Below are positions 15,195 to 24,559 of a stretch of 31,263 nt of DNA, in pieces. The number at the start of each line of letters is the position of its first letter. Position 1 is the stretch's first letter. Location of the stretch: the NCBI GenBank assembly GCA_003219345.1, contig QHOP01000264.1, positions 1-31,263 on the forward strand, read 5' to 3'. Origin of the DNA: Verrucomicrobiota bacterium. Lineage in GTDB: Bacteria; Verrucomicrobiota; Verrucomicrobiia; Limisphaerales; AV2. Under the pieces are notes generated by a model. That model was given only the letters and a program-made list of their open reading frames with translations. It ran no database searches and was not told the DNA's origin. Both the position numbers and the translations under genes were made by a program.

Positions 15195-16676
15195 TTACAC
15201 AGCAACGATCTGTTTTCGGCGGGGAATCTTCGCGAGCAACGCTTCTGCCGTTGCTTGGGGCACCCGCGCGAGGAATTCGTCGATCAACGCCTGCGCGTCA
15301 CTTAGTTCGCTCTTGAACAGCACTCGCCCCATCGCTTCCTGAGCGCACGCATGATATTTCTCGGAAGGCACGATCTGGATTTCTTCGTTGACCTGCCCCC
15401 AAAAGACTTCCACTGGATCCTCCGAAGCCCACCACGGATATTTGTACTTGGCTTTGGCCTTGGCGATGGAATCGCCTGAACTACCTCCGTTGACGGACTC
15501 GGCGGCATTCCCGTTCGCAGCTGGCTTTGGAAGCGGGGTGGCATCTTGTGATGGCTTCTGCTCGCCGAACACAACCTTTTGAGCCATGTCGGAGGAATGC
15601 TTGTCTCTCAAATGGCCGTAGGTTTGCATCGCCAGAACACCGCCGTCCTTGTGTCCGAGCCATTTCGCCACGGTGGGAATGTCCACGCCCGATTCGATGC
15701 ACCGAGTTGCGAACAGATGTCGCAAATCGTGGTGCGTCAGATGATGAAGGCCGAGCTTCTTGCAGGCGCCTGTCAAGGACCGGTTGAATTTGCGAACGCT
15801 GAGAACCGGGGAATCCAAAAACTTCTGCTCGCCCCTCGCTTCCTTGAGGCGTTCCAGCAGCCCCCGCATCTCGGGGATCATGGGAACACGGCGGATTTCC
15901 CAATTCTTGGTGCCAGTCTTGGTATCGCCACGAATAACAATCTCGTTCTTGGTAAAGTTGCAATCCCGCCCAAAGATGCGAGCCGCTTCTTTCAGGCGTG
16001 GCCCGGCGTAAGCGAAGAATTCAATGGCGTCAGCGCAATGTTTGGTGAATCCCCTCCTGGCATCCCTGACTTCCTTGACGAGCGCGAGGAATTGATCGGG
16101 CTCCGGCAATCTCAGTTCCTTGCGGCGAACCCGCGCGCGGCGGACTTCCTTGGCTCTGGCGGGATTGTCATACCGAACACCGATTTCCAGCGCGATGTCG
16201 AAGACTCGTCGGAGAATGGAAAGGGTACCATTGACGACGGTGGCTGAGTACTTGGCGCCAAACTCTGAGCGCCAGTTCAGGCAATCCTGTTTGGTGATTC
16301 TCTTGATGTCTGCCTCCTTCAGTCCTTTCCAAGTTCTCAGGAGCGCTTCTGCACAGCGCTGGTTGTATTCTTTCGAGCCTTCCTTGATTTCTGTGCTGGT
16401 CTTCTGTTGTTCTTCAAACAGCGCGAGAGCTTCGCCAAATGTCATCTTGCCGATGATCTTGGTGTTCGATGCAGCGATGGCCTTGTGTTCGGTATCCAGG
16501 ACATCAGCCAAGCGCAGCTTGGCGACCGAGAGGACATTTGTATCGAGTGATTTTCGGATGAGCTTGCCATGCACTTTGGCGCGAACAAAATAGATTCCTG
16601 ACGGTTCGTAACGGACGAGGTTGGCGACGGGAGCCTTCGTCCAGAGGCTCGTGGATTCAGAATTTTGCGGCTTCAT
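15195..16676 (-). CDS. Phage-type tyrosine recombinase with long C-terminal extension
   Basis: A 493-residue site-specific recombinase. The catalytic set is complete: R227 (AYAGPRLKEA), a beta-hairpin lysine at 253 or 257, H316 and R319 (HDLRH), H342 (WLGHKDGG) and the nucleophile Y353 (MQTYGHL). An SAM-like core-binding domain spans about 80-180. It lacks the extra helix signature of integron IntI, so it is unlikely to serve the attC array. After Y353 the chain continues for about 140 residues, including a low-complexity linker (378-402) and a charged C-terminal module (410-493), which is longer than usual. Imperfect 27/28-bp direct repeats bracket the gene. Start ATG at 16676 is clear. Confidence 0.92.
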   Translation of the reverse strand: MKPQNSESTSLWTKAPVANLVRYEPSGIYFVRAKVHGKLIRKSLDTNVLSVAKLRLADVLDTEHKAIAASNTKIIGKMTFGEALALFEEQQKTSTEIKEGSKEYNQRCAEALLRTWKGLKEADIKRITKQDCLNWRSEFGAKYSATVVNGTLSILRRVFDIALEIGVRYDNPARAKEVRRARVRRKELRLPEPDQFLALVKEVRDARRGFTKHCADAIEFFAYAGPRLKEAARIFGRDCNFTKNEIVIRGDTKTGTKNWEIRRVPMIPEMRGLLERLKEARGEQKFLDSPVLSVRKFNRSLTGACKKLGLHHLTHHDLRHLFATRCIESGVDIPTVAKWLGHKDGGVLAMQTYGHLRDKHSSDMAQKVVFGEQKPSQDATPLPKPAANGNAAESVNGGSSGDSIAKAKAKYKYPWWASEDPVEVFWGQVNEEIQIVPSEKYHACAQEAMGRVLFKSELSDAQALIDEFLARVPQATAEALLAKIPRRKQIVAV

Positions 16677-16682
16677 GGAACC

Positions 16683-16701
16683 AGTATCAAATGGCGGTAT
16701 C
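16683..16701 (+). repeat. Candidate att-type direct repeat, right copy
   Basis: AGTATCAAATGGCGGTATC lies 6 to 25 bases upstream of the integrase ATG and resembles 7801-7818. If real, the pair would delimit an 8.9-kb island. Confidence 0.4.
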
Positions 16702-16708
16702 CGATGGG

Positions 16709-16736
16709 TTGTTCAGGAAGCTGAACAACTTCATCA
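16709..16736 (+). repeat. Direct repeat upstream of the integrase gene, copy B
   Basis: 28 bases matching copy A. It contains TTGTTCAG and CTGAACAA around a 4-base centre, an exact inverted repeat of 8 bp, a layout expected for a tyrosine-recombinase core site or an operator in the integrase promoter region. Confidence 0.65.
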
Positions 16737-16787
16737 ACCACCAATGTTTTCGCGGTGTTCTTGATGTTCACCGTGAAAACAGATACA

Positions 16788-16802
16788 GAGTTTGCCAAAC
16801 CA
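16788..16802 (+). repeat. 15-bp direct repeat, right copy
   Basis: GAGTTTGCCAAACCA, identical to 7639-7653. Confidence 0.5.
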
Positions 16803-16836
16803 GTGTGCGCTAAAGATAGGCTCGGTGGCGGCTGTT

Positions 16837-16870
16837 CCCTCTGCCCGAGGGAGGGGCCAGGGTGAGGGGA
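16837..16870. repeat. REP-like palindromic repeat, inverse copy
   Basis: CCCTC TGCCC GAGGG hairpin followed by AGGGGCCAGGGTGAGGGG, the reverse orientation of the 7567-7606 element. It lies just downstream of the mqnC stop and may act in transcript 3'-end formation. Confidence 0.6.
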
Positions 16871-16905
16871 AACGACGCTTCGAGTTCCACCGATGTCGCT
16901 TTATC

Positions 16906-18126
16906 CTAGGGACTCCTCGGTAACGTTACCAGCCGATACCAATTGTCCCGCTGGCGCGGCTCGTATCCGAGGTCCATGATCAGCCGATGCATATCGGCCA
17001 CCGTCATGCGGAACGTCGTGCCCGCCTGCGACACCACGTTCTCCTCAATCATGATGCTGCCGAGGTCATTCGCGCCGTACTTGAGCGCGACCTGGCCGAT
17101 GTCCAGCCCTTGCGTTACCCAGGAGCTTTGGATATCGGGGATGTTGTCGCGGTAAATCCGACTCAACGCCTGCATCCGCAAATACTCGTGCGCGCCGACG
17201 GTCGGCGCTTTGAGCCTGGTATTCTCCGCCTGAAACGTCCAGGCGATGAAGGCCGTGAAGCCCGGGGAAAGTAGGGCAGGCGTCCCGCCTGCCCCGGTGT
17301 CTGTTCCAGACATGTTGATTGAAGCCGGTCGTGAAGGCTCGGTCGCTTGTGTTGTTTGGGCAGGCGAGACGCCTGCCCTACTTTTGTCCTGTTGCGCGCG
17401 CACCCGCTCCAGATGTTCGATGCGATCTTCGATCGTTTCGACGTGGCCGAACATCATCGTCGCCGTCGAAGCCAACCCCAGGCGATGCGCCACGTCCATC
17501 ACTTCGAGCCAGTCGTCGCTCATCGCCTTGAGCGGCGAAATCTTTTGGCGCACACGGTCCACCAGGATTTCGCCGCCGCCGCCGGGAATTGAACCGAGAC
17601 CTGCTGCCTTGAACCGGGAAATAATCTCCTCCAGCGGCAGTTTGAACACCTCGCGGAAATGGATGAACTCGCTCGGACTGAACCCGTGGATGTTGATCTG
17701 CGGAAATTTCTCCCTGATGTGCGACAGCAACTCCAGATACCACCGCATCGAAAGTTTCGGATGGTGCCCGCCCTGCATCAATATTTGCGTGCCGCCGAGC
17801 GCAACAGTTTCCTCGATTTTCTTGTCGATCTCCTCGTGGGTGATGACGTAGGCGTCGTCGTCCTTCTCAGTGCGGTAGAAAGCGCAGAACTTGCAATAGA
17901 CGTTGCAGACATTGGTATAATTGATGTTGCGGTCAACGATGTAGGTGACGATTTCGTTGCCGTGCCCGCCGTAGGCGTCGGCTTTGGCCAGTTGGCGCCG
18001 TCGGTCCGCCAGCGTGCCCAGTTCCTCCAGCGGCAAATGGTAAAGCCGAAGCGCCTCGGCCTGGTGAATGCGTCTGCCATCCCAGACCTTCTGCAACAGC
18101 TCGTCCAATGACGCGTCGTAAATCAC
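16906..18126 (-). CDS. mqnC: Cyclic dehypoxanthinyl futalosine synthase
   Basis: A 406-residue radical-SAM enzyme of the futalosine route to menaquinone; it cyclises dehypoxanthine futalosine. The 4Fe-4S ligands are C74, C78 and C81 (NVCNVYCKFCAFYR). Diagnostic MqnC segments follow: GGTQILMQGGHHP (111-123), INIHGFSPSE, GLGSIPGGGGEILVDRVR and SSWVTQGLDIGQVALKYGANDLGS. Residues 248-287 are not part of the enzyme: they are encoded by a 117-bp palindromic insertion (17268-17384) in a loop just before GFTAFIAW, which keeps the frame and explains the excess of 39 residues over the usual length. The start codon is GTG at 18126. Neighbours mqnA and mqnE lie upstream on the same strand. Confidence 0.95.
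   Translation of the reverse strand: MIYDASLDELLQKVWDGRRIHQAEALRLYHLPLEELGTLADRRRQLAKADAYGGHGNEIVTYIVDRNINYTNVCNVYCKFCAFYRTEKDDDAYVITHEEIDKKIEETVALGGTQILMQGGHHPKLSMRWYLELLSHIREKFPQINIHGFSPSEFIHFREVFKLPLEEIISRFKAAGLGSIPGGGGEILVDRVRQKISPLKAMSDDWLEVMDVAHRLGLASTATMMFGHVETIEDRIEHLERVRAQQDKSRAGVSPAQTTQATEPSRPASINMSGTDTGAGGTPALLSPGFTAFIAWTFQAENTRLKAPTVGAHEYLRMQALSRIYRDNIPDIQSSWVTQGLDIGQVALKYGANDLGSIMIEENVVSQAGTTFRMTVADMHRLIMDLGYEPRQRDNWYRLVTLPRSP
17268..17384. repeat. REPIN-like paired palindrome inside mqnC
   Basis: AAAGTAGGGCAGGCGTC (17268-17284) and its exact reverse complement (17368-17384) form the ends. Each end also makes its own hairpin (GGGCAGGCG ... CGCCTGCCC, 17274-17295 and 17358-17380). 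The length is 117 bp, divisible by 3, so mqnC stays open. The coded peptide starts AGVSPAQ and ends AGGTPALL, typical of translated copies of this repeat family. Confidence 0.85.
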
Positions 18127-18181
18127 GGACGCAGGTTAAGGGCAACCGTGGAGAAATGACAAGGGAGCCGTTGCCCAGAAA

Positions 18182-19009
18182 CTATCGGTCAAGCATTGCT
18201 TCAGCGGTCCAGTTCACCGTCCACGTCAATTCATTGTGAGGCTGGTTGTCATTATTCCAGCGGCTGCGCCAGATATTGTCCTTCACCGGATCAATGACAT
18301 TCTTGCGACGCGCGGATTCGGCATGTCCGTCGGCGAACAGGATGTCCGTCCTCCGGTTGTGACGGTTTCCAGGCCATTGAACATTTTGTGTGGGATCCAA
18401 ACTTGCCTCATAAGCGCCCATGTCGCTTTTTTCGGCGCGCGCGTCCGCCAGCATGAGCATTTGCGTCGGACTGACGACGTCGGAATCCTTGACGTTCCCA
18501 TGAAAAAAACCGCCGTTGACGTCTCCGCCCAACCCGAGCTGCGGCTTCCTCAAATCCGCGAGAATGCTCTGGCCCAATCCCCAGTCGTTGTAACCCAATG
18601 AAAAGCGAGTGTTTGGGGTGACAGCCCAGGGATCTCCCGGCCTCCCCAGCGTCTTGTTCAGATTCGTATCCCACGCGCTGTCTGAAGCAGCGGCCGGGCA
18701 CCGATAAACCGAACGATTCGTTCCCATTTGGGTAAAGAGACGCGTGGGCCAGACATAAACTCCGTTTTGGACGTCCAGGCTGCCGGGATAAGCCCGGTTG
18801 TCTCCAACGTACATGATCGTCGCCAATCCCAGTTGCCGCAGGTTGTTGATGCAGGCGGTCTGCTGCGCCTTCGCCTTCGCTTTAGCCAATGCCGGCAACA
18901 GTAGGCTGGCCAAAATCGCGATGATGGCAATGACCACCAGCAATTCAATCAGCGTAAACGCCGGCCGCCTGCGCAGCGGACCTCCAAACCCGCATTTCGT
19001 CTTGCTCAT
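18182..19009 (-). CDS. Pseudopilin-like protein with type IV prepilin signal
   Basis: 275 residues from the ATG at 19009. A basic leader (MSKTKCGFGGPLRRRPA) precedes the prepilin peptidase site and the FTLIELLVVIAIIAILASLLLPAL helix, followed by the AKAKAKAQQTACINNLRQLG amphipathic segment. The globular part ends with ILFADGHAES, the DG-H motif common in this verrucomicrobial and planctomycetal family. Such proteins are processed by PilD-like peptidase and exported; dozens of paralogs per genome are usual and their function is unclear. The frame is open 30 codons further upstream without family character. It separates mqnA from mqnC. Confidence 0.88.
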   Translation of the reverse strand: MSKTKCGFGGPLRRRPAFTLIELLVVIAIIAILASLLLPALAKAKAKAQQTACINNLRQLGLATIMYVGDNRAYPGSLDVQNGVYVWPTRLFTQMGTNRSVYRCPAAASDSAWDTNLNKTLGRPGDPWAVTPNTRFSLGYNDWGLGQSILADLRKPQLGLGGDVNGGFFHGNVKDSDVVSPTQMLMLADARAEKSDMGAYEASLDPTQNVQWPGNRHNRRTDILFADGHAESARRKNVIDPVKDNIWRSRWNNDNQPHNELTWTVNWTAEAMLDR

Positions 19010-19214
19010 AAAAGGGAACGTTGAATTGATTTCGTTCAACTCTAATTCAAAAGCGTCAGGAAGCAACTCGTCGATTGCGATCCTCGCTTTGACCCGCACG
19101 GTTTGTCTCGCCCGGATAATCCCTGGGAACTGGCGGCATGTTACGGGCCGTTACCGGATTGGCCATGCCTAAACCCCCCACAGACCGTAATTATGGTTTG
19201 AATCTCTCCGAGGA

Positions 19215-20087
19215 TCACACCACAAACCTCGGCTCGTAAACCGGACCGAATCCGTGCCGGCGGAGCAACTCCATGAATTTCGCCAGACCGCGTTTTTCGT
19301 CCGAGCCGAGGTGATAGTGAATGTGCCAGCCCAGATAATCCTTGCGGAAATCGTAGTCGTATTCGGCACGGCTGCTGATGATGGAATCGAGCGTGTCCAG
19401 GCCGAAGTTTTTCGCTTCGCGCAGTTGGCGCCGCAAGCGGCTTTTCTCCATGTCCCGACGCAACGCCCAGACGGCATAAACGAACGGCAGCTTCGTCAAG
19501 TCATACCACGCCGCGCCCAGGTCCCAGATTTCGTGCTGACGCGATGACCGTAGAAAATCAAGGGCCGGATCGCCGATCAGCAATGCGTAGTCAGACAATG
19601 AAGAAAAATCATAACTTGCCAGCGGTTTGAATTCCGGTCGCAGACCGCGCTCGAGCAGCAAAACGCGCAGCAGATTCACGCTGGTCAGGGATGCCGTGTC
19701 GCAGAAGACTTCGCTCACTTCTTCAATGGGCCGACGATGCGCGAGCAGAACGCTTTTCACTTCGCCCAGCGACGCCACCGCGATGCCGTCCAGAACATCG
19801 TAGCGGTCGTTGAACAGGACTTCCGTCACGCTGACGAGCGCGGCGTCAAGTTCATCCCGCTTCAGCATCTCCGCCAGTTTCGACGGCGTCACAAAGATGA
19901 TCTGCTCCTCCAGCCCGCGCGTCAGCGGCACGGCATTGAGATACGGCACCGAGCCGACGCGAAACGGCGCGAGCGATTCGTTGAGATTGTCCTCCTGCTG
20001 CAACTGCACCGCGCGCTGTTCGCGCTCGAAGCGGTGCGCCAGTTCCTCCGGCGGAGCCATGCGGAGTTTGAGTGTGTCGTCTGACAT
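19215..20087 (-). CDS. mqnA: Chorismate dehydratase
   Basis: A 290-residue product of the MqnA family, which removes water from chorismate to make 3-[(1-carboxyvinyl)oxy]benzoate, the first step of the futalosine pathway. The family opening FRVGSVPYLNAVPLTRGL is seen at about residues 42-59, followed by TPSKLAEMLKRDELDAALVS, the DTASLTSVNLLRVLL segment and LIGDPALDF. The C-terminal KLPFVYAVWALRRD is also typical. The ATG at 20087 (MSDDTLKLRM) is preferred over an upstream extension coded by the short repeat at 20101-20134. The first 40 residues are a slightly long, charged N-terminal extension. Confidence 0.95.
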   Translation of the reverse strand: MSDDTLKLRMAPPEELAHRFEREQRAVQLQQEDNLNESLAPFRVGSVPYLNAVPLTRGLEEQIIFVTPSKLAEMLKRDELDAALVSVTEVLFNDRYDVLDGIAVASLGEVKSVLLAHRRPIEEVSEVFCDTASLTSVNLLRVLLLERGLRPEFKPLASYDFSSLSDYALLIGDPALDFLRSSRQHEIWDLGAAWYDLTKLPFVYAVWALRRDMEKSRLRRQLREAKNFGLDTLDSIISSRAEYDYDFRKDYLGWHIHYHLGSDEKRGLAKFMELLRRHGFGPVYEPRFVV

Positions 20088-20100
20088 GCGTGCAGACTCT

Positions 20101-20134
20101 AACGCAAAGCCGCAAAGGCGCAAAGCCGCAAAGG
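20101..20134. repeat. Short CGCAAAG tandem repeat
   Basis: CGCAAAG recurs four times (CGCAAAGC, CGCAAAGG, CGCAAAGC, CGCAAAGG) in 34 bases upstream of mqnA. It is a widespread intergenic repeat type. Confidence 0.55.
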
Positions 20135-20180
20135 TAGAGCGTGTCAGTCCTCTGCCCGCCGTGTTGGGGCGAATGACCAT

Positions 20181-21390
20181 TCACGGCTTCGTTGCCAGCG
20201 AGGCGCAGATCAGTTCTTGGTTGTTACGGGCAAACACATGCCGGTTGGCGAAAGCCAGCGGCGCCCAGACGATCTTTCTATCACCAAATTGGTAGTCCGG
20301 TTCGATCAGATGGACGCGGCTCAGTTCATGATAACCTTTCACATCCAGCCGGACGCGAATCAGGTTTCCCTGGTCCGTGAAGATCAGGACGGAATCACCG
20401 TTGAGCGTCAGATGAATCGTCGCGCCGTTGGCCAGGCCGGTCACCTTGTCGGTTTCCCAAACCTGTTTGCCAGTGCGCGCTTCCAGACACACCAAACGGC
20501 CGCCCATTTTTCCGGCGAACACATGCTCGCGACGCGGACGGTTGGTTGCGGTCGAGTTGGAACATCAGTCCGCTGACCAGTAGCAGATCGCCGTGGAACA
20601 CCGGAGTCGCCACCGCGTAATCTTCGCGAGTGACGAGCGCCTCCCGCCACCAGGTCCGGCCCGTGGCGGGATTCAAAGAAGTCACCGCCTTCGGTGTCCA
20701 CACGATCAATTGTCTTTTCCCGCCGGCGCTGATGACGATGGGCGAACTGAAAGCGCGCGGAGGATCGTCCAGCGCGCGCCAGAATTCCTTGCCCGTGCGC
20801 TTGTCGAAAGCGACGACGCACGCGCCCGGCTTGCCGCCAATGACCACGATCAGCAGACCGCCTTCGATCAACGGGCACGACGTGAGGTTCGGAGACTCGA
20901 TTAAAGCGTAGTCTTCGCTGAGAATCCTTTTCCAGACCGCCCTGCCCTTGCGCGCTTCGAGACATAACAGATGGCCCGTCGCTCCGAGAGTGAACACGCG
21001 CCGGCCCTCGACGATGGGCGTCGGACACGGCCCTGACGGGCTGCCCTGCTCCTGCTGGTGGAAAGCTCCTTCGCCGTAATTCACTTCATCGGAGAAAGTC
21101 CAGAGCGGCTTCCCGGATTTCTCATCAAAACAGTGAACGCGCTCCCACGCCTTGGGCTTCTCCAATTTTGAGTCAGTGACATAGACTCGGCCCCCGGCCA
21201 CGACGGGTGAGGAGACCCCCGCTCCTACCGGCGCGCGCCAGCAAACCTTCAATCCCTCCGCCGGGAAAGTTTGCAGAATGCCGGTTTCGTTCCAGACGCT
21301 GTCGCGGTTCGGCCCGCGGAATTGCGGCCAATCCTCTGCCGGTATGGACATGGACAACAGCAAGCCAAGGGCAGCCGTCAGACGAGCCAT
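20181..21390 (-). pseudogene. PQQ-like beta-propeller secreted protein with frame break
   Basis: From the ATG at 21390 there is a signal peptide (MARLTAALGLLLSMSIPA) and the mature start EDWPQFRGPNRDSVW, the usual opening of verrucomicrobial PQQ-binding-like propeller proteins. Several propeller blades follow (WTFSDEVNYGEGAFH; LCLEARKGRAVWKR; VVAFDKRTGKEFWRAL; TSLNPATGRTWWRE). After LMFQLDRNQP the frame changes: blades resume from about 20522 in another frame (GRLVCLEARTGKQVWETDKV) and end at 20181. The break is at about 20525-20545, perhaps with a small loss. Joined, the protein would have about 400 residues. It sits between mqnE and mqnA and has no evident link to menaquinone. Confidence 0.75.
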
Positions 21391-21512
21391 CTTGTGATTG
21401 CTCAACCGGACGCCGGCGCCAGTTCGGAGGAATCCAGTGCCCCTGAGGAAAAAGTTCATCTGAGAAAACTTTCGACGATTCACGGTCGGGCGACAAGCCC
21501 GGATCAGACGCG

Positions 21513-21711
21513 GTCCGACGCTGTAATCTTTCTCCCCCTTTTCGTTTTCGAAAGCGTAGCAATGACCAGTGATGGCGGTGTTGTGAGGTGCTTGACGCCG
21601 ATATTGCTTTCTTTCTCGGTCGTAGAGCCAGAGCAAGCCATCGCGTGTGAACCCATTCAAATAGAATTCAGGCGGGAAATGATGCCGTTTCGGATTGTTC
21701 CCATTGCTCAC
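21513..21711 (-). pseudogene. DUF4238 N-terminal fragment
   Basis: The frame starts at a GTG that overlaps the mqnE stop (GTGA) and reads NPKRHHFPPEFYLNGF, then LLWLYDRERKQYR and a CYAFENEKGEKDYS stretch. This is the beginning of DUF4238, whose members are about 250-350 residues long. After about 66 residues the similarity ends, and the frame runs on into the region before the propeller gene. So only a fragment is left. The function of the family is unknown; it is often in mobile or accessory DNA. Confidence 0.6.
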
Positions 21712-22946
21712 GCCGTCGCCAGATTATCCTCCAACACTTTGGATTTGCCCGACGGCGGTTCAGTTTCCGCTGCCGTCGGCGCGCCGTCCCACACCTTGAT
21801 CGGCTCGTAAAACGTGCCGCGTTGCACCGGCGTGCGGCCCGTTTCGCGAATGGCCTTCACCATTTCCGCCTCCGTCTGCAACTGCGGCGATTTCGCGCCG
21901 GCCATGTGGAAGATGTGTTCCTCGATGATCGTGCCGTGCAGATCGTCCGCGCCGTAGTTCAACGCGACTTGCGCGAGCTTCAGTCCCATGCCGACCCAGT
22001 ACGCGGTGATGTGATCGAAGTTATCGAGGTAGATGCGGCTCACGGCGATGGTGCGCAACGCGTCGAAACCGGTCGGCGGCGTGTTCACCGGAATGTCGTT
22101 GTTCTCCGGGTGATACGGCAACGGGACGAACCCGACGAAACCGCGCGTCTCATCCTGCAAGGCGCGCAATTGCCGCAGATGATCCACGCGGTCGGCGAGC
22201 GATTCGACATGGCCGTAAAGCATCGTGCAGGTGCTGCGACCGCCCATCCGGTGCCAAGCGCGGTGAACGTCGAGATATTCCTCGGCCGATTCCTTCCCTC
22301 TGGCGATGGCCGAACGCACCTCCTTGCGAAAAATCTCCGCCCCGCCGCCGGTCAGCGAGTCGAGGCCGGCCTCTTTCAATTCAATCAATGTCTGCTCGAC
22401 GGATTTCTTTGCGAGCCAGGCGAGGTGCAAGACCTCAATCGCGGTGAAGCATTTCAATTGCAGTCGTTGGGTAGGGCGCGCAGTCCCCTGCGCGCCGCTC
22501 GGCGGGCAAGCGACTGCCCGCCCTGCCATTTCATCGTTGAGCGAGCTTAGCGCCTTGAGCATGTCGGTGTAGTAACTGAACGGCAGCGATGGATGCAGCC
22601 CACCGACAACGTGCAGTTCTGTGATGCCCAGGGCCAGTGCTTCACGCGCCTTCTGCACAATCTCGTCAATGCTTAACTCAAAGCCGTCCTGGTCGCGTTT
22701 CTTGCGCGCGAACGAGCAGAACTGGCAGCTCAGGATGCAGTAGTTCGAGTAGTTGATGTAGCGGTTGATGATGTAGCTGGCGCGGCCGCTGTTCCTGCGC
22801 TGGTTTACAAAGTCGGCGATGGCGCCGACCGCATTGAGGTCTTTGCTCTCGAACAGCCGCAGCGCGTCCACTTCGGAAATCCGTTCGCCCGCGACGACTT
22901 TGTCGTAGAGTTCGCGCAACTCGCTGCGTTCAATGAAAAAGTTCAC
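21708..22946 (-). CDS. mqnE: Aminodeoxyfutalosine synthase
   Basis: A radical-SAM enzyme that joins the chorismate-derived enol ether with the SAM adenosyl group to give aminodeoxyfutalosine. About 412 residues. The cluster cysteines lie in YCILSCQFC (near 70-77). MqnE-specific segments: ELHVVGGLHPSLPF, CFTAIEVLHLAWLAKKS, GLDSLTGGGAEIF, TCTMLYGHVES, PYHPENNDIPV, ALNYGADDLHGTIIEEHIFHMAGA. About 19 residues between NDEMA and LKCFTA are coded by a palindromic insertion (22471-22527). No ATG is available at the N-terminus: GTG at 22946 or TTG at 22952 may start it. The C-terminal 30 residues past KVWDG are variable. Confidence 0.94.
   Translation of the reverse strand: MNFFIERSELRELYDKVVAGERISEVDALRLFESKDLNAVGAIADFVNQRRNSGRASYIINRYINYSNYCILSCQFCSFARKKRDQDGFELSIDEIVQKAREALALGITELHVVGGLHPSLPFSYYTDMLKALSSLNDEMAGRAVACPPSGAQGTARPTQRLQLKCFTAIEVLHLAWLAKKSVEQTLIELKEAGLDSLTGGGAEIFRKEVRSAIARGKESAEEYLDVHRAWHRMGGRSTCTMLYGHVESLADRVDHLRQLRALQDETRGFVGFVPLPYHPENNDIPVNTPPTGFDALRTIAVSRIYLDNFDHITAYWVGMGLKLAQVALNYGADDLHGTIIEEHIFHMAGAKSPQLQTEAEMVKAIRETGRTPVQRGTFYEPIKVWDGAPTAAETEPPSGKSKVLEDNLATA
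22471..22527. repeat. REPIN-like double hairpin inside mqnE
   Basis: Two hairpins in a row: GGCGCGCAG ... CTGCGCGCC (22474-22496) and GGCGGGCAAG ... TGCCCGCC (22501-22522), flanked by GTAGG and CCTGCC. The whole is 57 bp, divisible by 3, so the frame is kept. The sequence differs from the mqnC insertion, so it belongs to another subfamily. Confidence 0.75.
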
Positions 22947-22994
22947 GAACAATAATTAACAGCAAAAGGGGCTGTCGGGGAAGGGAAGTTTAAC

Positions 22995-23097
22995 CGCGAA
23001 TGGACGCAGATGCACAGGGCTTTCGGCCCTTTGAATTGGTGAGATTCGTGTCAAAATTTTGCCGCTGAAAATCCGCGTTCATCTGCGTCTATCTGCG
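22995..23097. repeat. Intergenic inverted repeat between mqnP and mqnE
   Basis: The arm at 22995-23012 (centre GGACGCAGATG) pairs imperfectly with 23080-23097 (CATCTGCGTCTATC). A second, perfect hairpin AGGGC TTTCG GCCCT lies inside at 23016-23030. It is a common intergenic repeat type and could end the ubiX-mqnP transcript or attenuate mqnE. Confidence 0.55.
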
Positions 23098-23099
23098 CT

Positions 23100-24053
<954 letters not shown>

Positions 24054-24054
24054 T

Positions 24055-24558
<504 letters not shown>

Positions 24559-24559
24559 C

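Noticed and set aside
15195..16676. The tyrosine recombinase as the integron integrase IntI for the attC array
   Set aside because: It has 493 residues against about 320-340 for IntI. Its sequence around HDLRH and WLGHKDGG is phage-type, and I see no IntI-specific additional helix between the conserved patches.
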